Below are positions 1 through 6,119 of a DNA stretch of 6,993 nucleotides, in pieces (positions within the stretch are counted from its first letter, which is position 1; each line of letters starts with the position of its first letter). The position numbers and the translations under genes are program-made. Below the pieces are notes generated by a model. The model saw nothing but the letters and a program-made list of their open reading frames with translations. It did no database searches and was not told where the DNA came from. Where the stretch lies: contig CALUZE010000068.1 in assembly GCA_944325235.1 (NCBI GenBank), positions 1 to 6,993 on the forward strand, in the 5' to 3' direction. Source of the stretch: an uncultured Elusimicrobiales bacterium (GTDB taxonomy: Bacteria; Elusimicrobiota; Elusimicrobia; Elusimicrobiales; Elusimicrobiaceae).

Positions 1-951
1 GTCTTCTTTCGGTTCCGAAGACAATTCTTTCAGCAGCGCGTCTTTGGCGGCTTCATCGGCCGACGGCGTGCTGGTGGCCTCTTGGGCGGCTTTGGGTTCG
101 GCGGCTTTCAGGGCGTCGTCCAAAGTAGGTTTGGCGTTGGCTTCTTTTTGGGCGCGCAGCGCTTCGGCTTGGGCAGCCAAGGCCGAGGCTTGTTTGGGCG
201 TTAATAAATCTTGGAAGGTGCTTTCTTTTTCTTCCTGGGTTTGCACGACTTTGGCGTTATACAAGGAATCTAACGCCGAGCGCAGAACCACTTCTTCTTC
301 CGCTTTGGAGCCTAACGTTACTTCCGTAGGCGTGCTGTCCGCCTTTTTATCGCCCAAATCCACGGGGCCGAGCATATCCAAGGGTTTTTGTTGGGTTTGG
401 TTTGCGGCGGCTACCATATCTTCCGCTTGCGTTACTAAACTTTCCGTGTTGGTAATGGGAGCGTCTTCGGTGGTGGGTTCCATTTCGTGGCGGGTGAGGG
501 TAATGGTATTGTGTTGTTCTTCCTGCGGCGTATAGAAAGCCGGTTCGGCTTGTACCGCCTGCGGGGCCGCGTAATGCGCGGAAGAAAAGGCTTCGTCCAG
601 CTTGTGCTGCATATCGTCCAGCTTGGTTTGCAGGCCGGAAATTTCGCGGGTTAACACGTCAATTTTTTCAAGCAACAGATGGGTTACATCCGTTCCGTCC
701 GTCGGCTGTACGGCCGCGGCGGGCGCCGTTTGTGTGCGGAACACTTCCGACGCCGGAAGCGGCTGATCGGCGGGTTGTTCCACTTGGTCAAATTCAAAAA
801 TGCTGGAGGCTTTTACCCATTCCTGATTGCCGCCGGCGTTAATTTCCTCGGCACAGATCAGCGTGTCCGGGGTAAAGCCCGGAAGCGTTACCAACTTGTC
901 CTCTTCGTAAGGACCCTCTACTTTGTCATTGATGTAGACCCAATATCTCAT
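1..951 (-). CDS. GYF_2-like domain protein with coiled coil and low-complexity tail (partial, 3' end off window)
   Basis: This frame is open for 317 codons from the ATG at 951-949 to the left edge with no stop, so the C-terminus is missing. The start is supported by an AAGGGTG ribosome-binding site about 6 nt upstream. Residues 1-55 resemble the GYF_2 / DUF4339 type of domain: YWVYINDKVEGPYEEDKL, then a T/SPDTLI strand, then EWVKASSIFEF. That fold is known as a small adaptor module, and its partner here is unknown. Residues 89-121 have heptad-like spacing (LLLEKIDVL, ISGLQTKL, MQHKL) and probably form a short coiled coil. The rest is rich in Ala, Glu, Gln, Thr and Pro, with no signal peptide or membrane segment seen, so a cytoplasmic scaffold-like protein is inferred. 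It is separated by 93 nt from the upstream gene and may have its own promoter. I am fairly sure that it is coding and moderately sure of the domain. Confidence 0.82.
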   Translation of the reverse strand, partial: MRYWVYINDKVEGPYEEDKLVTLPGFTPDTLICAEEINAGGNQEWVKASSIFEFDQVEQPADQPLPASEVFRTQTAPAAAVQPTDGTDVTHLLLEKIDVLTREISGLQTKLDDMQHKLDEAFSSAHYAAPQAVQAEPAFYTPQEEQHNTITLTRHEMEPTTEDAPITNTESLVTQAEDMVAAANQTQQKPLDMLGPVDLGDKKADSTPTEVTLGSKAEEEVVLRSALDSLYNAKVVQTQEEKESTFQDLLTPKQASALAAQAEALRAQKEANAKPTLDDALKAAEPKAAQEATSTPSADEAAKDALLKELSSEPKED

Positions 952-984
952 ATGTTTCACCCTTGAAAAAATAAATGTAACACG

Positions 985-1014
985 GCACGATAAAAGCATA
1001 GCAAATTATCGCGC
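985..1014 (-). promoter_or_regulatory. Inverted repeat around a possible extended -10 promoter for the GYF-like gene
   Basis: On the minus strand, GCGCGATAA (1014-1006) and TTATCGTGC (993-985) form an imperfect inverted repeat with 8 of 9 positions complementary and a 12-nt centre. The centre contains TGCTATGCT (1003-995), which reads as an extended -10 element (TGnTATGCT). No good -35 is visible. The element lies about 45 nt upstream of the ATG at 951. A repressor or activator binding over the -10 would fit this layout, but no regulator is encoded nearby. This is a pattern-based suggestion only. Confidence 0.3.
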
Positions 1015-1044
1015 AATTTAACAGTGTTTTTTCTTCCGGCGCGT

Positions 1045-2604
1045 TTAGGCTTTGGAAGAAGCCCGCGCCTGCTTGTAGCGTTCCAACAAGTTTTCCAGTT
1101 CTTCCCGGCTGGCTTTTTTGGTTTGGATGTTGGCCAGCATATCCGTCATCAGCTCCAGGGAAGAGCCGTTTTCCAGCATTTCCAACACGAACTGCGAAAT
1201 CCGGCGGTTGTAGGTACCGTTCAGTTCCCCCACCAAGGTGCGCAGGGCAAAGATGTGTTTTTCGCGGTCGGATTTCCAAAAGGTGTACGGCGCGAGCGAC
1301 TCTTCAAAAAATTTCATCAGCTCGTCCGCCGATTTGGTGCCCAGGTAGCTTTTCATCACTTCCGGCGCCAGGCCCTGGGTGAGCGTTTGGGCCTTCAGGT
1401 CGCGCAGGTACTTGGCTTGTTTGGCGGCTTCCTCCTGGCTAAGCGAGCCCAGGAGCACTTTGCAGGCGAGTTCTTTGTTGTCTTTGGGGTCGCTGCAATA
1501 CGGCAGCGATTGCAGAATTTCCCGCATTTCGCGTTCAATTTGTACAAACGTTTTTTTGCCGCCGAAGCGTTCGGCCAGGTCGTATTCGTAGCCGCTGTAG
1601 AGGCCTTTTTTGGAAAGTTCCCGCCGCAGCACTTCGCGTTCGCGCAGGGTGGACGCCTTTTGGCTGGCGTTTTCAAAACTGGCGGCCGTGCCGTCCAACA
1701 GTACGCGCACCGCCAGGCCCAGGTTTTCTTCCGGGCTGGAAACGTGCGGCAGTTTTTTAAGCACCGCTTCAAACGTGGCGGCGATGTCGGCCGGGGTCTT
1801 GGCTTTTAAATAGCGGCAGGCGATGATCAGCAAATCGTCTTCCAATAATTGGCCGTTTAACAGTTTGGACAACAGCGCAATATCCTGTGCGTCCTTGGCG
1901 GTGATTTGGCACAACATCACCCGCGCCGCCAGCGAGGCGCACAAGTGCTTGTCGGGGTTTTGCGCCGAAATCAGCTTAAGCAGGCGGTCAAACTCCTGCT
2001 GGAAAGCAATGCTGGCCGGCTGCGTGTAAAGCAGTTCCAGCTCGGCCGTGATTTTGACGGACAAGTGGTATTTGTCGGCTGTTTTAAAAATTTCCTTTTT
2101 GTTTTGCTTGGCCACTTTGGGCGAAGCCGCCAGCAGTTCGTCGGCCTTTTTAAGCAGAATGTTTACGGCGTGGAGGGCTTTGTCGGCGTCCGGCATATTG
2201 CTGTCCTGCACGTCTTTTAAGGCGGCGGCGAATTGCTCGTCAAAATACTTGCGCGAAGAAAACGACGCATACACTTCCAGCAGTTTGCCCGTTTCTCGGG
2301 CGGGCACTTCCAGCGCGGCGCAAAGCTCGCTGATGGAGGTGGAGTTGTTGTAAATGCGCAGTTGGCGCAAGGCCGCGGGAATGGTGATTTCGTCCAGTAA
2401 AATTTTAGCGACAATGGTATCCGTCATCGGCGAGTCGGAACTGAGTTGCGCGGCAATGTCGGCAATGTCCTGCTGGAGTTCGGACAGGGCTTTTTTGTCC
2501 TCCAACGTATAGACGAGTTTTGCGGCGTAGTCGTCGTCAATGGCGGGCAGCATATTGTAGATGGTGCCCAGCATACCGCTGCGTTTGTTTGCTTTGTCGC
2601 TCAT
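1045..2604 (-). CDS. Unrecognised 519-aa protein made of about six degenerate 72-82-residue helical repeats
   Basis: I do not recognise this family. The ATG at 2604 is preferred because AAGGAAGGG lies just upstream and a longer reading to 2718 would run into the preceding gene. The protein is soluble-looking, helical, rich in Lys, Glu, Leu and Ala, with no signal peptide or membrane span. It repeats a pattern of two helices: an acidic or polar turn (such as SSPEEN or SDPKDN) followed by A-x-x-hydrophobic-L-L. The anchor falls at residues 65 (VAKILLD), 146 (AVNILLK), 226 (AARVMLC), 298 (AVRVLLD), 380 (ACKVLLG) and 453 (ALRTLVG). Before each anchor is a helix like FEAVLKKL or FDRLLKLI, and before that in several units a YLKAKT/YLGTKS-like link. 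An alpha-solenoid-like scaffold is inferred. It is the last gene of the five-gene run, 11 nt behind the cyclodeaminase-like gene and probably translated from the same message. No catalytic motif is visible. Confidence 0.88.
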   Translation of the reverse strand: MSDKANKRSGMLGTIYNMLPAIDDDYAAKLVYTLEDKKALSELQQDIADIAAQLSSDSPMTDTIVAKILLDEITIPAALRQLRIYNNSTSISELCAALEVPARETGKLLEVYASFSSRKYFDEQFAAALKDVQDSNMPDADKALHAVNILLKKADELLAASPKVAKQNKKEIFKTADKYHLSVKITAELELLYTQPASIAFQQEFDRLLKLISAQNPDKHLCASLAARVMLCQITAKDAQDIALLSKLLNGQLLEDDLLIIACRYLKAKTPADIAATFEAVLKKLPHVSSPEENLGLAVRVLLDGTAASFENASQKASTLREREVLRRELSKKGLYSGYEYDLAERFGGKKTFVQIEREMREILQSLPYCSDPKDNKELACKVLLGSLSQEEAAKQAKYLRDLKAQTLTQGLAPEVMKSYLGTKSADELMKFFEESLAPYTFWKSDREKHIFALRTLVGELNGTYNRRISQFVLEMLENGSSLELMTDMLANIQTKKASREELENLLERYKQARASSKA

Positions 2605-2615
2605 AACCCTTCCTT

Positions 2616-3185
2616 TCAGCAGGCCTTTAACAGGGTGGCAATCTGCTTGTTGATTTCGTTGACCCGGTCCTCGTTTTGGATGAAAGCCAGGTTGGCCCGG
2701 ATGCTTTCCACCGAGCATTTAATGCACGCCTGTAACAAGTGTTTGGCGCAGTATATGTCCGACAAAATAACTTCGGCCACGTCGCCTTTTATCTGATCCA
2801 CTTCGCGCAGGCCGTGCATCGCGGCCGAGGCCGCATCCGCCGGCACGCGCGCGGCAAACAGCAGGGCGTCCTGCACGGCTTTCTCCCGTGCGGGGTTATC
2901 CTTGGACAGTTTTTTGGCCGTCAGGTATGCGGCATAGGCCTCGCCGTCCTGGCGGATATAGCCTTTCAGTTCGCTCTTAAAGGCGCTTAATCTTTTTAAA
3001 CTTTGCGTCAGGCGCGGGCGGAGTTCTTCGGGCGTGGATTTGCGTTTGAGCGTGGTGCTTACGGCCATCATCGCTAGCGCACACCCCATTGCGCCCGCCA
3101 TGGCGGCCGCCGCCCCCCCTCCCGGGGTAGGGTCGGACGACGCCAAGGCTTCCGTAAAGCGTTCAGCTGCGGTATACCATTCCAT
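2616..3185 (-). CDS. Free-standing formimidoyltetrahydrofolate cyclodeaminase-family protein (FTCD_C type)
   Basis: The 189-residue product matches the cyclodeaminase half of formiminotransferase-cyclodeaminase as a stand-alone protein, close to the roughly 200 residues usual for bacterial FchA-type members. Visible family features are SDPTPGGGAAAAMAGAMG at 17-34, the RQDGEAYAAY segment at 78-87 with Asp80, AARVPADAA at 111-119, and the C-terminal GDVAEVILSDI (134-144) and IRANLAFI (162-169) helices. Known members release ammonia from 5-formimino-THF to give methenyl-THF, or act as methenyl-THF cyclohydrolases. Several relatives are uncharacterised, so the exact reaction is not proven. The protein would be cytosolic. 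The start has GAGG 7 nt upstream, and that GAGG overlaps the TGA of the HAD gene, indicating coupled translation. No formiminotransferase or histidine-degradation gene is visible here. Confidence 0.88.
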   Translation of the reverse strand: MEWYTAAERFTEALASSDPTPGGGAAAAMAGAMGCALAMMAVSTTLKRKSTPEELRPRLTQSLKRLSAFKSELKGYIRQDGEAYAAYLTAKKLSKDNPAREKAVQDALLFAARVPADAASAAMHGLREVDQIKGDVAEVILSDIYCAKHLLQACIKCSVESIRANLAFIQNEDRVNEINKQIATLLKAC

Positions 3186-3194
3186 AGGGAGGCC

Positions 3195-4046
3195 TCACAT
3201 AATGGTTCCGGATTCCAGGTCCGAATATTTTTTAATGCGCAGCATTTTCAGGCGGTCTTCGTCAATGCCGGTGCGGCTGAAGAACACGTGTTCAATGGCG
3301 CTGGCAGGCATAATGTAGCTGCCGCGTTTGACGCCTTTGGGGTCGGTCTTTAAGCCGAGCCACACGCAGAAGGTGGAAATATCGGTGAAATCTTTGGTTT
3401 CCAGTTCGGCGGCGGCGCGCTGGATTTTTTGCGCTTCGCCAAAGCCGTTGGTCAGCACCGCACTGTGAAAACCGCAGTTTTTGGCGGCGCAGATATCGCG
3501 GTGCGTATCGCCGATGACGTAGACGTCTTCCGGCGCGATTTTAACTTTAAATTTCTTTTCCGCGCGTTTGACGGCCGCCAGGAGCATTTCTTCGCGGGTG
3601 TGGCCGTCCTCGCCGTAGCCGCCGATGGCAAAATAGTGCCCCAGCTTGCTGGGTTCCAGTTTGATTTTGGCGCCTTCTTCCAGGTTGCCGGTGCCCAAGC
3701 CCAAAATGACGTCTTTGTCCTTAGAAAGCAGTTTTAAAAATTTTTCCACGCCGGGGATTAAATCGTACTTTTTGCAGCGCACGACGGCGTGCACTTCCAC
3801 CGGCAAGAGCTCCAAGTATTTGGCTTTCATTTTTTTCATTTCGGCGGCGGTGGGTTTTTTGCCTTTTTTAATCAGCGAATAGACAATGGAAAAATTGTCC
3901 AAATCCGTCCGGCCCGAAATCAGCGAATGGTCAAATTCCGGGTTGACGCCGTAAAGTTCTTCCATCGTCTTTTTTAACGCCGTGCGTCCAGCTCCTCCGG
4001 CATTAACCAGCGTTCCGTCCAAATCAAATAAAACCAGCTTTTTCAT
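3195..4046 (-). CDS. HAD-superfamily phosphatase, phosphoglycolate-phosphatase-like, with C-terminal extension
   Basis: The 283-residue product has the HAD motifs in order. Motif I is FDLDGTL with nucleophile Asp8 and acid/base Asp10. Motif II is LGLGTGN with Thr119. A motif III lysine lies in EPSKLGHYF near residue 134, and motif IV is VIGDTHRDI with Asp180 and Asp184. The helical cap lies between motifs I and II (about 16-95), as in Gph/PGMB-like hydrolases, so a small phosphorylated metabolite is the likely substrate, which I cannot name. The usual fold ends near residue 230. The last 50 or so residues (WLGLKTDPKGVK to SDLESGTIM) are an extra tail I do not recognise. The ATG at 4046 has AAGGAG 7 nt upstream and overlaps the stop of the upstream transporter by 4 nt (ATGA), so translation is probably coupled. 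The cyclodeaminase-like gene follows after 9 nt. Confidence 0.92.
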   Translation of the reverse strand: MKKLVLFDLDGTLVNAGGAGRTALKKTMEELYGVNPEFDHSLISGRTDLDNFSIVYSLIKKGKKPTAAEMKKMKAKYLELLPVEVHAVVRCKKYDLIPGVEKFLKLLSKDKDVILGLGTGNLEEGAKIKLEPSKLGHYFAIGGYGEDGHTREEMLLAAVKRAEKKFKVKIAPEDVYVIGDTHRDICAAKNCGFHSAVLTNGFGEAQKIQRAAAELETKDFTDISTFCVWLGLKTDPKGVKRGSYIMPASAIEHVFFSRTGIDEDRLKMLRIKKYSDLESGTIM

Positions 4047-4933
4047 TTGTTTTCTCCTTGTTTGACCATACCGGTCACGATATATGCCCCGCTGATGGCG
4101 AGGACCATGCCCAGTACCTTTACTGCAGTAATTTTATCTTGTCCTAACAGGACCGCAAGCACAAACGTCATTACCGGGTACGACAGGATAATGGCCGTTG
4201 CTTTGCTCAAATCCATATGGCGTATGGCCTGATACCAAAACGTATTGCCCAAAAAGTAATTTACCACCGCGCACAGCACCAACATACTCCACAGAGTGGC
4301 GTTGCTTTCAAACACCAGCGGGCCTTGGAAAAGCGCCAAATAAATCACCAGCACCAGCAAGGCCGGCATGGCAAACAGCGCCCGCGCCGCGGCGATTAAC
4401 TGCGGCGGCATTTGGGCCGGCAGTTTTTTGGCGCAGATGTGGCTGAGTTGGAACATCCACAAACAGCCGATAATCATCAAATCGCCCTTTAATTGCACCG
4501 TGGTGCCCGCCTGCCATAAAAGCAGTCCAACGCCCAATAAAATAAGCAGGGAGCCGCCAATTTGCCGCACCGTCGGGTGTTCCTTTAGCAGAACGGCCGA
4601 TAAAATAAGCGAATAAATAATTTCAAACTGGTTTAAAATCGCTCCGTTTACAGGCGTGGTGTAGTTGAGGGCAATCATAAAAATCGTCATCGGCAGTGCC
4701 GTGCCGAAGGTGCCCATCGCCAAACACTGCGGCCAGACTTTTTTGTCCAGCAGAATTTTCCACCCGCCCGTTTGGCGGATATACGGCAAAAAACAAACGG
4801 ACGCCACCGCACACGCCAGCAGAATAAACAACGCCGACGTAACGTACGGCACCGCCGCTTTGCTGATGACCAAATTGGCCGCCGTGGCGAACCAGGCAAT
4901 CCAAATCGCAAAAACCGGTGCAATGCGAAACAT
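4043..4933 (-). CDS. EamA-family (DMT superfamily) transporter, downstream paralogue
   Basis: This 296-residue inner-membrane protein is mostly hydrophobic with about ten predicted membrane segments, arranged as two EamA units (about 8-139 and 150-288). Each unit ends in the typical helix pair: IIYSLILSAVLLKEHP followed by IGGSLLILLGVGLLL in the first, and SYPVMTFVLAVLLGQDK followed by VLGMVLAISGAYIV in the second. Family members export or import small metabolites such as amino acids, and the substrate cannot be read from sequence. The start at 4933 is chosen because AGGAG sits 5 nt upstream; longer readings to 5173 run into the upstream gene. It is clearly paralogous to the gene before it. 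In the segment beginning FGTALP I count about 36 identities in 64 positions by hand. It overlaps the HAD gene by 4 nt. Confidence 0.93.
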   Translation of the reverse strand: MFRIAPVFAIWIAWFATAANLVISKAAVPYVTSALFILLACAVASVCFLPYIRQTGGWKILLDKKVWPQCLAMGTFGTALPMTIFMIALNYTTPVNGAILNQFEIIYSLILSAVLLKEHPTVRQIGGSLLILLGVGLLLWQAGTTVQLKGDLMIIGCLWMFQLSHICAKKLPAQMPPQLIAAARALFAMPALLVLVIYLALFQGPLVFESNATLWSMLVLCAVVNYFLGNTFWYQAIRHMDLSKATAIILSYPVMTFVLAVLLGQDKITAVKVLGMVLAISGAYIVTGMVKQGENK

Positions 4934-4980
4934 AAAATCTCCTGGATATATTGTACTTAATTCCGAACGGGTAGGAAAGA

Positions 4981-5859
4981 TTAATGCCCTTCTTTTTTTA
5001 CGGTCAGGCTCACCCAATACGCCCCGCCCAGCGTAAGCGCCAGGCCCGCAAACTGGTGCGTGCTGACGCTTTCCAGCCCCAGCAGGGCCGAAATCACCAG
5101 CGAAAGCACCGGGTACGATAAATAAATTGCCGTTACTTTGCTTAAATCCAGCGCGCGGATGGCTTTGTACCACACCACCATCGCCAGCCCGTATTTAAAT
5201 AGCCCGGTATAGCCCAGCACGGCAAACATCCGAGCGTTGGGTTTTAGCACAAACGGTTCCCCCCACACCCACATAGCGGCCAAAATCACCGCCAGGGCCG
5301 GCAGGGCAAACAGGTTGCGCGCCATACCGATGACGCGGTAATCCAGGTGTTGGGGCAGTTTTTTGGCCACGGTGGAGCCGGCCTGCAGCATCCAGGTGCT
5401 GCCCACGATAAGCAAATCCCCCGTCCAGCGCGGGGTGTATTGCTCTTTGACTAGAATAATCAATACGCCCGCCACAATCAGCGCACTGCCCAACAGCTGT
5501 TGGCGGCTGGGAAACTCCTTTAAAAAAATACCGGCAAAAAGCAGGGAATAAAGCAGTTCGGACTGCTGCAAAATGGCGGCGTTGCCCGGTGTGGTGTAGT
5601 GGAGCGCAATCAGCGAAATGGTAAACGGCAGCGCCGTGCCGAACGTGCCGATAAACAGGAATTTCCAGCAGGTCTTTGGGGATAGTAATTCCCCCCATTT
5701 GCGGTTGCGGGTAATCCAGGGCGTAAAGTATAAAACGCCGATGACCGTGCCCAAACAAACCAGCACGGCCGGGCTGATTACGCCCACGGCGTATTTGCCC
5801 GCGATAGGGGACAGACCGACAATAGCCCAGCAAACCCAGGCCGCTAAAAGGGGTGTCAT
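4981..5859 (-). CDS. EamA-family (DMT superfamily) transporter, upstream paralogue
   Basis: This 292-residue inner-membrane transporter has about ten predicted membrane segments in two EamA repeats (about 5-137 and 147-285). Shared landmarks with its neighbour are FGTALPFTISLIALHYTTPGN (73-93, listed to show the conserved loop), ELLYSLLFAGIFLKEFP, AKKLP (165-169), and LDLSKVTAIYLSYPV (237-251). The ATG at 5859 is preferred because GGAG lies 6 nt upstream. A longer open frame to 6246 only reads through the tRNA gene and terminators and is not credible. It is the first gene of the five-gene run, with 47 nt before its paralogue, so the pair arose by tandem duplication and then diverged. A terminator-like hairpin ends only 18 nt before this start, which leaves its promoter unclear. 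Substrate unknown. Confidence 0.93.
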   Translation of the reverse strand: MTPLLAAWVCWAIVGLSPIAGKYAVGVISPAVLVCLGTVIGVLYFTPWITRNRKWGELLSPKTCWKFLFIGTFGTALPFTISLIALHYTTPGNAAILQQSELLYSLLFAGIFLKEFPSRQQLLGSALIVAGVLIILVKEQYTPRWTGDLLIVGSTWMLQAGSTVAKKLPQHLDYRVIGMARNLFALPALAVILAAMWVWGEPFVLKPNARMFAVLGYTGLFKYGLAMVVWYKAIRALDLSKVTAIYLSYPVLSLVISALLGLESVSTHQFAGLALTLGGAYWVSLTVKKEGH

Positions 5860-5877
5860 AAATGCTCCGTTATGCCA

Positions 5878-5905
5878 AATAAAAACCCGGGCTGAAACCC
5901 GGGTT
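5878..5905 (-). terminator. Rho-independent terminator, downstream copy
   Basis: On the minus strand AACCCGGG, a six-base loop TTTCAG, and CCCGGGTT form an 8-bp stem followed by TTTATT. It is identical to the copy at 6067-6094. It lies 18 nt before the first EamA start, so readthrough or an unseen promoter is needed to express that operon. The plus strand lacks a T-tract. Confidence 0.75.
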
Positions 5906-5930
5906 ATAAAAAATGCGCAGAGAGGGACTC
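5878..5930. repeat. 53-bp direct repeat, copy 1 (terminator plus tRNA-Leu 3' end)
   Basis: Bases 5878-5930 and 6067-6119 are identical over 53 bp, 189 bp apart. Copy 1 carries the terminator and the last 17 nt of a tRNA-Leu (3' acceptor strand and half of the T arm). A tandem duplication of the tRNA 3' region, or an attachment-site-like duplication at a tRNA 3' end, would both give this arrangement. Confidence 0.95.
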
Positions 5931-6038
5931 TCCCTCCGGTCGTTTCCCTGACGGCAAACGCCTGCGGTCCGGGCTCGCGGTATGCGCCTTTCGCGTTGCT
6001 CAAACGCATACAACGCTCCGCCTTTCTCGTCCCAGCGC
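5914..6038 (-). pseudogene. Eroded tRNA-Leu-like sequence with insertions
   Basis: Read on the minus strand, this 125-nt stretch keeps pieces of the intact tRNA-Leu in the same order: GCGCTGG (acceptor, one change from GCGCAGG), GGCGGA (D-arm side), TATGCGTTTGAG (anticodon arm with GAG), GGCGCAtaCCGCgAG (anticodon 3' side and variable arm), and GAGTCCCTCTCTGCGCA at the 3' end. It is interrupted by about 9 nt after the acceptor, about 10 nt after the anticodon, and about 35 nt in the variable region. The T loop has lost bases (GAGGGAGAGTCCCTC). It could not fold into a normal tRNA. The ordered similarity suggests a decayed duplicate of the neighbouring tRNA gene, but the middle matches are short and a chance or mosaic origin is possible. 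Confidence 0.45.
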
Positions 6039-6058
6039 GGGCAAAGCAGTTTGCCCGC
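6037..6058. repeat. Perfect 9-bp hairpin in the tRNA-repeat spacer
   Basis: GCGGGCAAA (6037-6045), a four-base loop GCAG and TTTGCCCGC (6050-6058) form a perfect stem. There is no T-tract after it on the minus strand and only TTTAG on the plus strand, so it is not a convincing terminator. It borders the 5' end of the tRNA-like remnant. Confidence 0.6.
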
Positions 6059-6066
6059 TTTAGGCT

Positions 6067-6094
6067 AATAAAAACCCGGGCTGAAACCCGGGTT
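6067..6094 (-). terminator. Rho-independent terminator of tRNA-Leu
   Basis: The minus strand shows an 8-bp stem AACCCGGG / CCCGGGTT with loop TTTCAG and a following TTTATT tail (effectively five Ts from the stem end). It starts 8 nt after the tRNA 3' end, the expected place for the tRNA transcript to stop. Confidence 0.85.
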
Positions 6095-6119
6095 ATAAAA
6101 AATGCGCAGAGAGGGACTC
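6067..6119. repeat. 53-bp direct repeat, copy 2 (terminator plus tRNA-Leu 3' end)
   Basis: This is the partner of 5878-5930, here in its functional setting, overlapping the last 17 nt of the intact tRNA-Leu and its terminator. Identity stops exactly inside the T arm, between 6119 and 6120. Confidence 0.95.

Noticed and set aside
1024..1809. Long plus-strand open frame (261 codons) opposite the repeat-protein gene
   Set aside because: It is antisense to a better-supported gene with a ribosome-binding site, and its Phe/Arg/Gln/Gly-rich composition is typical of a shadow frame.
2605..2718. Upstream extension of the repeat-protein gene to 2718
   Set aside because: It overlaps the cyclodeaminase-like gene in another frame; the ATG at 2604 has a clear ribosome-binding site and an 11-nt operon-like gap.
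4938..4955. Possible -10 box TACAAT before the second EamA gene
   Set aside because: Only a poor -35 is present and the predicted start would fall on the ribosome-binding site, so a separate promoter is unlikely.
4934..5173. Upstream extension of the second EamA gene
   Set aside because: It would overlap the upstream transporter's coding sequence by almost 200 nt, and the ATG at 4933 has AGGAG 5 nt upstream.
5878..6119. CRISPR-like direct repeats
   Set aside because: There are only two copies, containing a tRNA end and a terminator, with no spacer array and no cas genes.
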